DNA of 8,099 nt from Lachnospira sp. UBA2821 (GCA_002351535.1 DEGR01000034.1:158-8256), one strand, 5' to 3'; counted from the stretch's first letter, positions 1 through 6,462 are shown. Notes: generated from the sequence alone by a model not told the origin. Numbers and translations: made by a program.

Positions 1-15
1 TGTGGGAAATTTAAT

Positions 16-543
16 TTAGTTTGCATAAAACACCCTTTTTTCTTTTCTTGCAGGTTCTGCCGGATATTCACCATCTATATATCCGACGGCACAATGTCCT
101 ATGCCTTCATATTCATCTTCTATTCCAAGTGACTTAAGAAGATTCTTTCCCCATTCGGTCTCGAATTCTTCTTTGGCACGATGAATCCAGCATGTCCCAA
201 GCCCATGTTCATGTGCCTCGAGCATCATGTTACCCATAACAAGACTTCCGTCATACACATGTGTTGGCCAGTCTTTTCTTCCCAATACGATTAATATGGC
301 AGGGGCTCCGTAAAATGGGTCGAATCCTTCATTCCATCCACCTATTTCACAATTAAGCTTTGCTATCTCATCTCTTAATTCCTTTTTTGTAACCTGGATA
401 ATGATAGCCGCCTGTTCATTTTTGCCGCTTGCTGCATAAAGACCTGCCTCAATAATTTTATCAAGCCTGTCCTGCTCTACTGCATCAGATTTATATTTTC
501 TGATACTTCTTCTTGTTTTCATCATCTCTAAAATATCACTCAT
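16..543 (-). CDS. Nitroreductase family protein (FMN-dependent oxidoreductase)
   Basis: A 175-residue small nitroreductase. The family uses FMN and NAD(P)H to reduce nitro groups, quinones or related acceptors in the cytoplasm; the substrate here cannot be told. The N-terminal KTRRSIRKY (residues 9-17) is the usual phosphate-contacting Arg-rich motif. SGKN at 39-42 replaces the common S-G-x-N loop. The helix NMMLEAHEHGLGTCWI (about 105-120) is the typical family core, and GHCAVGY near 149-155 plus the basic tail complete the FMN site. The length is normal for the short branch of the family. The ATG is preceded by AGGAG with a 7-base gap. It begins 18 bases after pbuX and is very probably the last gene of the xpt-pbuX transcript. 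Its link to purine salvage is by position only. The stop lies 16 bases from the window edge, so no terminator can be judged. Confidence 0.9.
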   Translation of the reverse strand: MSDILEMMKTRRSIRKYKSDAVEQDRLDKIIEAGLYAASGKNEQAAIIIQVTKKELRDEIAKLNCEIGGWNEGFDPFYGAPAILIVLGRKDWPTHVYDGSLVMGNMMLEAHEHGLGTCWIHRAKEEFETEWGKNLLKSLGIEDEYEGIGHCAVGYIDGEYPAEPARKEKRVFYAN

Positions 544-561
544 GTTATTTCTCCTGCCTTT

Positions 562-1920
562 CTAAAAGAAATTATTTTTTTCTAAAACATCAACTGCTTC
601 CGGTAGTACATCATATTCCTTAGGCAATACAAGATTAAGAATTATGGCTGTAATGAATACTACTGCCACACAATTCTCCGCAAATACGGAACGGATAATC
701 TGTGGGAATATTGCGAACAATTCAGGTAACTGCGTAAATCCAAGTCCAATGCTTAATGCCAATGCTGATATAGTAATATTTCTCTGACTAAAACCACATT
801 TTCCAATCATCTGTAAACCACTTATTACGATAGTGCCAAACATCATAATCGTGCATCCGCCTAATACCGCACTCGGAAGTGTTGCAAGAATTGCTCCGAA
901 TGCCGGAAATATTCCTGCAAGAATCATAATTACCGCACCTGTTGCAATTACAAACCTGTTAACTACTTTTGTCATTGCCACCAGACCGACATTCTGACTA
1001 AATGAAGTAATAGGCATGCATCCGAATATCGATGATAATGCACTTACAAATCCGTCACAGGCAAGTGAACCTGCTGTCTCACTGTGTGTCACATCACGTC
1101 CGAGTCCGGAAGATGCCAGTGCTGACGTATCACCTATGGTTTCCGTAGCTGACACTAAAAATATCATCACAAACGCAAGTATTGCATCAGGATGAAATTC
1201 CATTTTAAATGGCAGCAGATGTGGAAATGCTATTAGATTTATATCTGATAATGCTGAAAAATCCACAACTCCCATGCAAAGCGCCACAATATATCCGACA
1301 ATCAGTCCGAATAGTACAGACAACTGTTTGAAATATGATTTAGCAAATATATTAAATATTATACAGCTTAAGAGTGTAACCGTTCCAAGAATCCAGTTTT
1401 CCACAGAACCAAAATCTTTATTAGAAGCACCTCCGCCGAATGAATCTGCCCCTACTACAAGAAGTGAAAAACCAATTGCTGTTACTACCGTCGCTGCTAA
1501 AATAGGCGCAACCAGTTTTATCCAATATTTTGAAAGCAATCCTAAAATTCCCTCGACAACACCACCAATCAGGACAGCACCAAGAATTGCTCCGTATCCG
1601 TACTGTGCTCCAATTACGCATGCTATAGATACGAATGTAAATGATATTCCCATAACTATAGGCAGCCCGGAACCGACTCTCCACAACGGAAACAACTGAA
1701 TTAAAGTCCCTATTCCTGCAATCATCATTGCACTCTGTATAATCATTGCAGTATCCTTCGCTCCAAGATTACATGCACCTGCCACTATGAGAATTGGTGC
1801 TATATTTGCAACGAACATTGCAAGGATGTGCTGAAGTCCGAAAGGAATAGCCTTTAATACAGGTACTTTTCCATTAAGATTATAAATATTTTCTATAGAA
1901 CTGCTCTGATTATTGTCCAC
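562..1920 (-). CDS. pbuX: Xanthine/uracil permease, NCS2 family (xanthine permease PbuX-like)
   Basis: A 452-residue polytopic membrane protein of the nucleobase:cation symporter-2 family, which brings purine or pyrimidine bases in with protons. It shows the family landmarks: FGLQHILAM in the first membrane helix (27-35), the A-T-E-T-I-G-D stretch at 258-264 holding the conserved acidic substrate-site residue, and the NCS2 signature S-Q-N-V-G-L...T-K-V-V-N-R at 308-322. Hydrophobic segments run through almost the whole length, as expected for 14 helices. Xanthine is preferred as substrate because the gene directly follows xpt. The sequence alone does not exclude uracil or uric acid. The start is GTG, supported by GGGGAGG nine bases upstream. 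The first 11 bases overlap the end of xpt, so translation is probably coupled. The protein looks complete. Confidence 0.93.
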   Translation of the reverse strand: MDNNQSSSIENIYNLNGKVPVLKAIPFGLQHILAMFVANIAPILIVAGACNLGAKDTAMIIQSAMMIAGIGTLIQLFPLWRVGSGLPIVMGISFTFVSIACVIGAQYGYGAILGAVLIGGVVEGILGLLSKYWIKLVAPILAATVVTAIGFSLLVVGADSFGGGASNKDFGSVENWILGTVTLLSCIIFNIFAKSYFKQLSVLFGLIVGYIVALCMGVVDFSALSDINLIAFPHLLPFKMEFHPDAILAFVMIFLVSATETIGDTSALASSGLGRDVTHSETAGSLACDGFVSALSSIFGCMPITSFSQNVGLVAMTKVVNRFVIATGAVIMILAGIFPAFGAILATLPSAVLGGCTIMMFGTIVISGLQMIGKCGFSQRNITISALALSIGLGFTQLPELFAIFPQIIRSVFAENCVAVVFITAIILNLVLPKEYDVLPEAVDVLEKNNFF

Positions 1921-2491
1921 GGAATTTCACCTCCCCGGTTGCTGCGTCCATACTGTCAACAATCGCAAGAGACTCTAACTGAAATCCCATATTTCTGATA
2001 ACATTTCCTTCAAGCTGGAAGCCCTTCTCTATTGCAATTCCTATACCTTCAACGGTTGCTCCTGCCTGATTTACTATAGAAATAAGTCCCTGAAGTGCAC
2101 ATCCGTTAGCCAGAAAATCATCAATTATAAGTACCTTGTCATTTGGTCCTAAAAACTTCTTTGACACTATTACCTGATTGGCATTCTTATGTGTGAATGA
2201 CACAACATCAGCCACATACATTTCTCCCTCAATATTAATACTCTTAGATTTCTTGGCAAACACAACAGGTGCATTGAAATACCGCGCAACTATGCATGCG
2301 ATTCCGATTCCTGATGCCTCAATAGTAAGAATTTTATTAATCTCTTTTCCTTCAAATCTTTTTTTGAATTCTTCACCCATTTTTTCAAATAATTCAATAT
2401 CCATCTGGTGATTCAAAAAACTGTCAACCTTGAGAACATTTCCCTCTTTTACAATTCCGTCTTTTACAATTCTTTCCTCTAAGAAATTCAT
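1910..2491 (-). CDS. xpt: Xanthine phosphoribosyltransferase
   Basis: A 193-residue type I phosphoribosyltransferase, matching the usual length of Xpt. It makes XMP from xanthine and PRPP in the cytoplasm, feeding salvaged base into GMP synthesis. Visible landmarks are KVDSFLNHQ (21-29), characteristic of the Xpt branch, I-E-A-S-G-I (57-62), and the PRPP-binding motif VLIIDDFLANG (120-130) with its paired Asp residues. GIGIAIEKGF near 149-158 also matches the Bacillus-type enzyme as I remember it. The ATG has only a weak purine-rich site (GGGAAAG, about 10 bases upstream). It is the first gene of xpt-pbuX-nitroreductase and overlaps pbuX by 11 bp. In many Bacillota this operon sits behind a guanine riboswitch. 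Here the gap to the upstream gene is 75 bases and holds a promoter but no such aptamer. Identity is close to certain. Confidence 0.96.
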   Translation of the reverse strand: MNFLEERIVKDGIVKEGNVLKVDSFLNHQMDIELFEKMGEEFKKRFEGKEINKILTIEASGIGIACIVARYFNAPVVFAKKSKSINIEGEMYVADVVSFTHKNANQVIVSKKFLGPNDKVLIIDDFLANGCALQGLISIVNQAGATVEGIGIAIEKGFQLEGNVIRNMGFQLESLAIVDSMDAATGEVKFRGQ

Positions 2492-2525
2492 TTGTTTCTT
2501 ACTTTCCCGTGTTCATAATAAATGT

Positions 2526-2554
2526 ATTTTATATAAACCGCTGTCTTTTTACAA
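2526..2554 (-). promoter_or_regulatory. Putative sigma-A promoter of the xpt-pbuX-nitroreductase operon
   Basis: Read on the minus strand, TTGTAA (2549-2554, 4 of 6 to the -35 consensus) and TAAAAT (2526-2531, 5 of 6 to the -10) are separated by exactly 17 bases. Transcription would start near 2519 and give a leader of about 28 bases. That is too short for a purine riboswitch or an attenuator. Judged by eye from the consensus only. Confidence 0.5.
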
Positions 2555-2566
2555 GTGAAAAATCAA

Positions 2567-3733
2567 TTATCTGTTCATATATAACCTTATTCCCTCATTA
2601 AGCCTTCTCATTCCATCTTCAATAACACTTCCCGGACATGCAATATTCATTCTTAAAAATGAATCTCCGTTCCCTGAAAACTGTTTTCCGGCAGATACAT
2701 ATAATCCTGTTTTGTTCCTTATATATCTGCACATTTCAACGGAATTAATACTTTCACCGCAGTATATCCACAGAAGATACGTTGCTTCGGAGGCAATAAC
2801 GTGAATTTCCGGAATCTCTTTATCTGCATATTGATTAACATACCGTTTATTATTAAGAATATATTTTCTTAATTCATCAAGCCATTTTTCACCATTATTA
2901 AAAGCTGCAACGGCTGCTTCTACCGCAAACACATTTGGCTCTGCAACTTCATCCGTATTAATCCCTCTCCATACCTTATGTCTTAAAGCTTTATTAGGCA
3001 CTGATATTGCAGATGTCTGTAACCCCGCAATATTAAATGTCTTTGTAGGTGCAATACATGTTATGCTGTTATCCCTGCATATATCCGACACTGACGCAAA
3101 TGGAATATATGACATACCCGGGTCAGTAAGGTCGCAATGAATCTCATCAGACAGAACTATGACATTATGTCTGCAACACATCTCCCCAATCCTCTGCAGC
3201 GTATCTTTATCCCATATTTTACCAATAGGGTTATGTGGATTACAAAGTATCATAAGTGTAGTCTGTGGGTCTGAAAGTTTCTTCTCCAAATCATCAAAAT
3301 CAATACTATACTCCATATTTTTGCCAAACTTAAGAGGACATTCCAGCACTTCTCTTCCATTATTAATAATTGAGTTAAAAAATATATTATATACCGGTGT
3401 CATTATAAGAACTTTTTCTGCAGGTGTTGTAATCTTACGCACAATACTCGAAATTGCCGGAACAACACCTGTACAGAACATAAGCCATTCTTTTTTCATT
3501 GCAAAATTATGTCTTCTGTACCACCAGTTAATATATGCTTCGTACCACTCATCTGATACTTCCGTATATCCATAACATCCATGTCCGGCTCTTTCTGCTA
3601 TAGCTTTCATAATTTCCGGAGCCGTCTCAAAATCCATATCTGCCACCCACATTGGAAGTTCATTCTCCGCAACATTCCATTTAAGTGAATTAGTATTTCT
3701 TCTGTTTGTCACTTCATCAAAATTATATATCAT
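2567..3733 (-). CDS. MalY/PatB family PLP-dependent C-S lyase / aminotransferase
   Basis: A fold-type I PLP enzyme of about 388 residues. MalY/PatB proteins cleave the C-S bond of cystathionine or cysteine, giving homocysteine or sulfide, pyruvate and ammonia, and some act as aminotransferases. The family mark PMWVADMDF is at 27-35. CNPHNPIG (about 164-171) and SDEIHCDL (195-202) contact the cofactor, and APTKTFN carries the Schiff-base lysine (K231). Length and C-terminus are normal. An ATG twelve bases further upstream (3745) is possible, but it lies inside a tandem repeat with no Shine-Dalgarno. The ATG at 3733 has GGAG six bases before it and gives the usual family N-terminus (M-I-Y-N-F-D), so I chose it. 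I saw no clear promoter upstream, and no strong terminator in the 75-base gap before xpt. Whether it is MalY-like or a true aminotransferase cannot be settled here. Confidence 0.92.
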   Translation of the reverse strand: MIYNFDEVTNRRNTNSLKWNVAENELPMWVADMDFETAPEIMKAIAERAGHGCYGYTEVSDEWYEAYINWWYRRHNFAMKKEWLMFCTGVVPAISSIVRKITTPAEKVLIMTPVYNIFFNSIINNGREVLECPLKFGKNMEYSIDFDDLEKKLSDPQTTLMILCNPHNPIGKIWDKDTLQRIGEMCCRHNVIVLSDEIHCDLTDPGMSYIPFASVSDICRDNSITCIAPTKTFNIAGLQTSAISVPNKALRHKVWRGINTDEVAEPNVFAVEAAVAAFNNGEKWLDELRKYILNNKRYVNQYADKEIPEIHVIASEATYLLWIYCGESINSVEMCRYIRNKTGLYVSAGKQFSGNGDSFLRMNIACPGSVIEDGMRRLNEGIRLYMNR

Positions 3734-3743
3734 ACCAGTCTCC

Positions 3744-3803
3744 ATTTCTGTTTAATTCATTTCTGTTTAATTCATTTCTGTTTAATTCATTTCTGTTTAA
3801 TTC
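3744..3803 (-). repeat. Four perfect tandem copies of a 15-bp unit in the malY-like leader
   Basis: The unit reads ATTTCTGTTTAATTC on the plus strand and GAATTAAACAGAAAT on the minus strand. Copies lie at 3744-3758, 3759-3773, 3774-3788 and 3789-3803 with no mismatch. The array lies immediately upstream of the aminotransferase ribosome-binding site. On the minus strand each junction between copies creates ATG-AAT-TAA, a two-codon start-stop unit. The last copy supplies the first two bases of the alternative ATG at 3745. The perfection suggests recent slippage expansion. Confidence 0.97.
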
Positions 3804-3872
3804 GTAAAATATATCTCTATAACAAAGTACGATTCATCTGATATATATGCCTTAACGCTTACATTCATTTTA

Positions 3873-4237
3873 TCACACAATTTCTTCGATATCTTTCACA
3901 TCATTTTTACAATAAAAATACACCTTTTTCCCATCATTTTTCAACCCTAATTCAAGAATTTTTTCTCCATGACGCATAGCATTAATCAATATATTCTGAA
4001 TTATTCTATTAAATGCTTCATAGTTTCCATATATCCACACCGGACTATCAGGAAAATCAATATGAGGTGTAATATTTTTTCTGACAATGTCCTCATAAAA
4101 TGACAATGTTACGTTTCTTCTTCATATATAAATCTAATCTTTGAAGTTAAAGATTTAATCTCCTTTTTATAAAAATAAAGGCGCACAAAACATGCACCTG
4201 TTATTATAACCAAAATAATAATTGCTGCAGCTTCCAT
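3873..4237 (-). pseudogene. Remnant of a sensor histidine kinase, internally deleted and 3'-truncated
   Basis: Two pieces of one kinase are visible. Piece 1 (4109-4237, ATG start, 42 residues, too short to stand out as a gene) has a membrane helix (residues 4-19, AIIILVIITG) followed by a charged linker, K-K-E-I-K-S-L-T-S-K-I, ending E-E-E-T-stop. Piece 2 (3873 to about 4106, other frame) begins S-F-Y-E-D-I-V and carries the start of the ATPase domain with its N-box, N-R-I-I-Q-N-I-L-I-N-A, then K-N-D-V-K-D-I-E-E-I before a TGA. The dimerisation helix with the phosphorylated His is missing between the pieces. The F- and G-boxes are missing after the end. An intact kinase of this lantibiotic/VanS-like type has over 300 residues; about 120 remain. 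The TTG that could open piece 2 has no ribosome-binding site. It sits last in a decayed regulator-transporter-kinase cluster and can have no kinase activity. Confidence 0.85.
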
Positions 4238-4281
4238 GCGCCATCCATATATTTCGTGGAATTTTATTACATTTTTTATTA

Positions 4282-4842
4282 CTAAATATCTTTTCTGTTC
4301 TGCACTACTATACTAGCATAAATAAATATTATTGTGAATACCCCTCCAACAATTAATGCTCTTATTATACTTTCTGCCGTTGAATGGATTGACATACTTC
4401 CAACAATTGCATCAGGCATATATTTAGAAATATCAAACGAGCTTATTCCTATCTTATATAACAGCCAGTTAATAAGCTTATAAATCAATGATGTCATTCC
4501 AAAACCTATAATCATCGATACTGCCACTCCACACGCTGATATTCTTATAGCTGACATAATAAAAATAAATATTGATGTTACTGCAAGATAAAGTATAAAT
4601 ACTGCAAGCCGCACAAGTGCATATTTAGGTGTGAATCCTAATTTAACATTATACCCTGTTCCACATATAACTGTCGTGACAGCATTTGTTACAAATTCTA
4701 TCGCAAACATTGACACAGTGTACAACGCCATAATATAGAGTTTAGATGCACTAAGCATTCCCTTTCGTGAAATCTGGCTAGCTATAGATTTTACAAACCC
4801 ATTCTTATATTCTGCATACATATATATACTTATTTCGTACAT
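4282..4842 (-). pseudogene. ABC-2 type transporter permease remnant (N-terminal part missing)
   Basis: The open frame gives 186 residues against about 250 for permeases of this lantibiotic-immunity/ABC-2 type. E-Y-K-N-G-F-V-K-S-I-A-S-Q-I (about 11-24) followed by S-K-L-Y matches the cytoplasmic stretch that normally follows the first membrane helix. The N-terminal helix and its lead-in (D/K-rich) are therefore missing. Four further hydrophobic segments follow: about 35-60, 77-102, 104-133 and 160-181. The C-terminus (V-Q-N-R-K-D-I) looks natural. The ATG at 4842 lies inside the tail of the ATPase remnant and has no ribosome-binding site, so it is probably an accidental start at a deletion joint. 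The kinase remnant follows 44 bases downstream. A short stable protein cannot be excluded, but without an intact ATPase it could not transport. Confidence 0.75.
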
Positions 4843-5036
4843 TTTTCGCCAAGCTGTGGTGCGGTAATCTCTTCAAGCAGCTTTCCTTCATGTATAAAAC
4901 CATATTTTCCGGCAATCTTAGACAGTTCATCCAGCAGATGACTTGATATAATAAATGTTATCTGCCTTTCTTTGTTAAGTTTTTCAATTATCTCCCTGAC
5001 TTCAATTATTCCCTGCGGGTCGAGGCCGTTTATCGG
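4830..5036 (-). pseudogene. ABC transporter ATP-binding protein remnant (middle-to-C-terminal piece only)
   Basis: A 68-codon open stretch with no start codon, bounded upstream by an in-frame TAA (5037-5039). It starts at P-I-N-G-L-D-P-Q-G, the D-loop that directly follows Walker B, and continues through I-I-S-S-H-L-L-D-E-L-S, which holds the switch histidine (H33 of the piece). It then runs to G-K-L-L-E-E-I-T-A and E-K-C, typical of lantibiotic-export ATPases, before a TAA at 4830. Walker A, Q-loop, signature motif and the Walker B strand are missing, as is the far C-terminus. The 5' end meets the response-regulator remnant out of frame, and the 3' end meets the permease remnant out of frame. 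It is inactive. The order regulator-ATPase-permease-kinase is that of bacitracin/lantibiotic-type detoxification modules. Confidence 0.85.
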
Positions 5037-5263
5037 TTAATTTTAACTATTTCCCTTGATTTCTGAATAAACTCTTCTCCACTCATTCCGGGCAGCATCA
5101 AATCAAGAATTATAATTTTAAATTTGTACATTTTAACGGCAAAGATTCCTTCTGTCCCCGAGAAAGCCTGCATACTTGTATAACCACTCTTTTTCAAAGC
5201 ATCACTAACCATATTATTTATATCTGTATCATCATCAACAATAAGAACATCATAATTTTCCAT
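5030..5263 (-). pseudogene. Response regulator remnant (receiver domain, truncated)
   Basis: The frame gives 77 residues: the first three to four beta/alpha units of a receiver domain. The acidic pocket V-D-D-D (9-12) and the phosphoacceptor Asp (D54, in I-I-L-D-L-M-L-P-G) are present. The reading runs off the family after S-R-E-I near residue 72 and stops at TGA-free TAA (5030). The conserved Thr/Ser and Lys of the receiver and the whole winged-helix DNA-binding domain are missing. An intact OmpR-type regulator has about 225-230 residues. The ATG lies five bases after the galE stop, with only GGTGA as a weak ribosome site inside the galE end. It may be read through from the galE promoter, since no terminator separates them. 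The cause appears to be a deletion joining it to the ATPase remnant. Confidence 0.85.
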
Positions 5264-5268
5264 TTTTA

Positions 5269-6288
5269 TTATTCACCATATCCATCAGGATTATTGCTCT
5301 GCCATCTCCATGAGTCTGCACACATTTCTTCAATATCATATTTAGCTTCCCAGCCCAGTTCTTTTTTTGCAAGCGATGCATCTGAATAGCATGTTGCTAT
5401 ATCTCCGGCACGTCTTGGCTTAATCTCATATGGTATGTCTTTTCCACATGCTTTACTAAATGCTTTTACTACATCGAGCACGCTGTAACCTTTACCTGTT
5501 CCAAGATTATACACTTTTACACCGGGATTTTCTTTTATTTTATTAATAGCCGCTACATGTCCCTGTGCAAGGTCAACAACATGTATATAATCTCTTACTC
5601 CTGTTCCGTCCGGTGTATCATAATCATCACCAAACACCCCGAGACATTTCAGCTTTCCGACTGCTACCTGTGCAACATATGGAATAAGGTTATTAGGTAT
5701 TCCCTTAGGGTCCTCACCTATCATTCCACTCTTATGCGCTCCAATAGGATTAAAGTATCTGAGCAATATTACATTCCACTCATTATCTGCTGTATGAATA
5801 TCTGTCAATATCTGCTCAAGCATATGCTTTGTCCATCCATATGGATTAGTACATATACCTTTTGGACATTCCTCGGTAATAGGTATAAATTCCGGTTCAC
5901 CATACACTGTTGCACTCGATGAAAATATAATATTTTTTACGTTATGCTCACACATAACTTTACACAGTGTTAATGTTCCTGAAATATTATTCTGATAATA
6001 TTCAAGCGGCTTCTGTACAGATTCTCCTACAGCCTTTAATCCTGCGAAGTGTATAACACATTCTATGTCATTTTCCTTATCAAATACATCATTAAGTGAA
6101 CTCTCATCTGTAATGTCCGCAAGGTAAAAACTAAGCTCCTTACCCGTAATCTTTTTAATACGCTCTATAACCTTTTCATTAGAATTACACAGATTATCTA
6201 CAACCACTACGTCATATCCTGCATCTAATAATTCAACACATGTGTGACTTCCAATATATCCTGCTCCGCCGGTAACTAATATCTTCAT
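5269..6288 (-). CDS. galE: UDP-glucose 4-epimerase
   Basis: A complete 339-residue short-chain dehydrogenase-like enzyme, the usual GalE length. It interconverts UDP-glucose and UDP-galactose with bound NAD, serving the Leloir pathway and supplying sugars for envelope polysaccharide. The Rossmann motif GGAGYIG is at 7-13 and D31 (V-V-V-D-N) contacts the NAD ribose. S-S-S-A-T-V-Y-G is at 123-130, and the catalytic Y-G-W-T-K pair is Y150/K154. R-Y-F-N-P-I-G-A-H (from 177) and the C-terminal W-R-W-Q-S-N-N-P-D-G-Y are typical. The frame stays open 36 bases further upstream (ATG at 6324), but the ATG at 6288 has AGGAG six bases before it and starts exactly at the canonical M-K-I-L-V-T-G-G. The extra residues are therefore not part of the protein. 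It is the first gene of its transcript, and its neighbours downstream are broken genes. Confidence 0.97.
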   Translation of the reverse strand: MKILVTGGAGYIGSHTCVELLDAGYDVVVVDNLCNSNEKVIERIKKITGKELSFYLADITDESSLNDVFDKENDIECVIHFAGLKAVGESVQKPLEYYQNNISGTLTLCKVMCEHNVKNIIFSSSATVYGEPEFIPITEECPKGICTNPYGWTKHMLEQILTDIHTADNEWNVILLRYFNPIGAHKSGMIGEDPKGIPNNLIPYVAQVAVGKLKCLGVFGDDYDTPDGTGVRDYIHVVDLAQGHVAAINKIKENPGVKVYNLGTGKGYSVLDVVKAFSKACGKDIPYEIKPRRAGDIATCYSDASLAKKELGWEAKYDIEEMCADSWRWQSNNPDGYGE

Positions 6289-6294
6289 GTTTCT

Positions 6295-6299
6295 CTCCT
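6295..6299 (-). promoter_or_regulatory. Ribosome-binding site that fixes the galE start
   Basis: On the minus strand AGGAG lies six bases before the ATG at 6288. The longer in-frame ATG at 6324 has no comparable site, and the promoter's expected start point lies only about ten bases before it. Confidence 0.85.
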
Positions 6300-6340
6300 C
6301 TCGAATAATTAAACTATTTTGCATTTTTATATAATACCAT

Positions 6341-6369
6341 ATTATACCATATCATTTAACGCATGTCGA
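6341..6369 (-). promoter_or_regulatory. galE promoter (sigma-A type)
   Basis: On the minus strand TCGACA (6364-6369, 5 of 6 to the -35 consensus) and a perfect TATAAT (6341-6346) are 17 bases apart. Transcription would start near 6334, giving a leader of roughly 46 bases before galE. It stands back to back with the kinase promoter; the two -35 boxes are 65 bases apart. Confidence 0.75.
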
Positions 6370-6434
6370 TTTGCCTTTAACCGCATACTTTATCATCATC
6401 TTATTATGCAGCATTATATAGCCGTACATAATGA

Positions 6435-6462
6435 TTGACAATATATAATAATACCATATAAT
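6435..6462 (+). promoter_or_regulatory. Promoter of the sensor kinase gene (sigma-A type)
   Basis: A perfect TTGACA (6435-6440) and a perfect TATAAT (6457-6462) are 16 bases apart. Expected start is near 6469, leaving a leader of about 46 bases that ends in AGGGGA (6505-6510), five bases before the ATG. A full-consensus promoter is strong for a regulatory gene. Confidence 0.75.

Noticed and set aside
1421..1684. 87-residue minus-strand frame inside pbuX
   Set aside because: Same strand as pbuX but another frame, with no ribosome site; fully covered by a real gene.
1274..1699. 141-residue open frame on the plus strand inside pbuX
   Set aside because: It is antisense to the conserved NCS2 coding sequence, has no ribosome site and has Pro/Thr/Ser-rich composition typical of a shadow frame.
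2542..2562. Rho-independent terminator between the MalY-like gene and xpt
   Set aside because: The only inverted repeat is a T5/A5 pair with no G-C in the stem and no clear T-run after it; it overlaps the promoter -35.
3159..3575. 138-residue plus-strand frame across the MalY-like gene
   Set aside because: It is antisense to the PLP-site coding region, with no start signals and no recognisable family.
3744..3803. CRISPR array
   Set aside because: The 15-bp copies are directly adjacent with no spacers, and no cas gene is nearby.
3797..3868. 23-codon minus-strand ORF (M-N-V-S-V-K-A-Y...) between the kinase remnant and the repeat
   Set aside because: No ribosome site. It ends by chance at the TAA of the first repeat copy and does not resemble the missing kinase end.
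3873..5263. A novel compact system of small proteins (77, 186, 77 residues)
   Set aside because: Each small protein matches only part of a known large family and breaks at a domain interior. Decay explains them better than new short genes.
5557..5922. 121-residue plus-strand frame within galE
   Set aside because: It lies opposite the conserved GalE active-site region and has Cys/Tyr/Ile-rich shadow composition.
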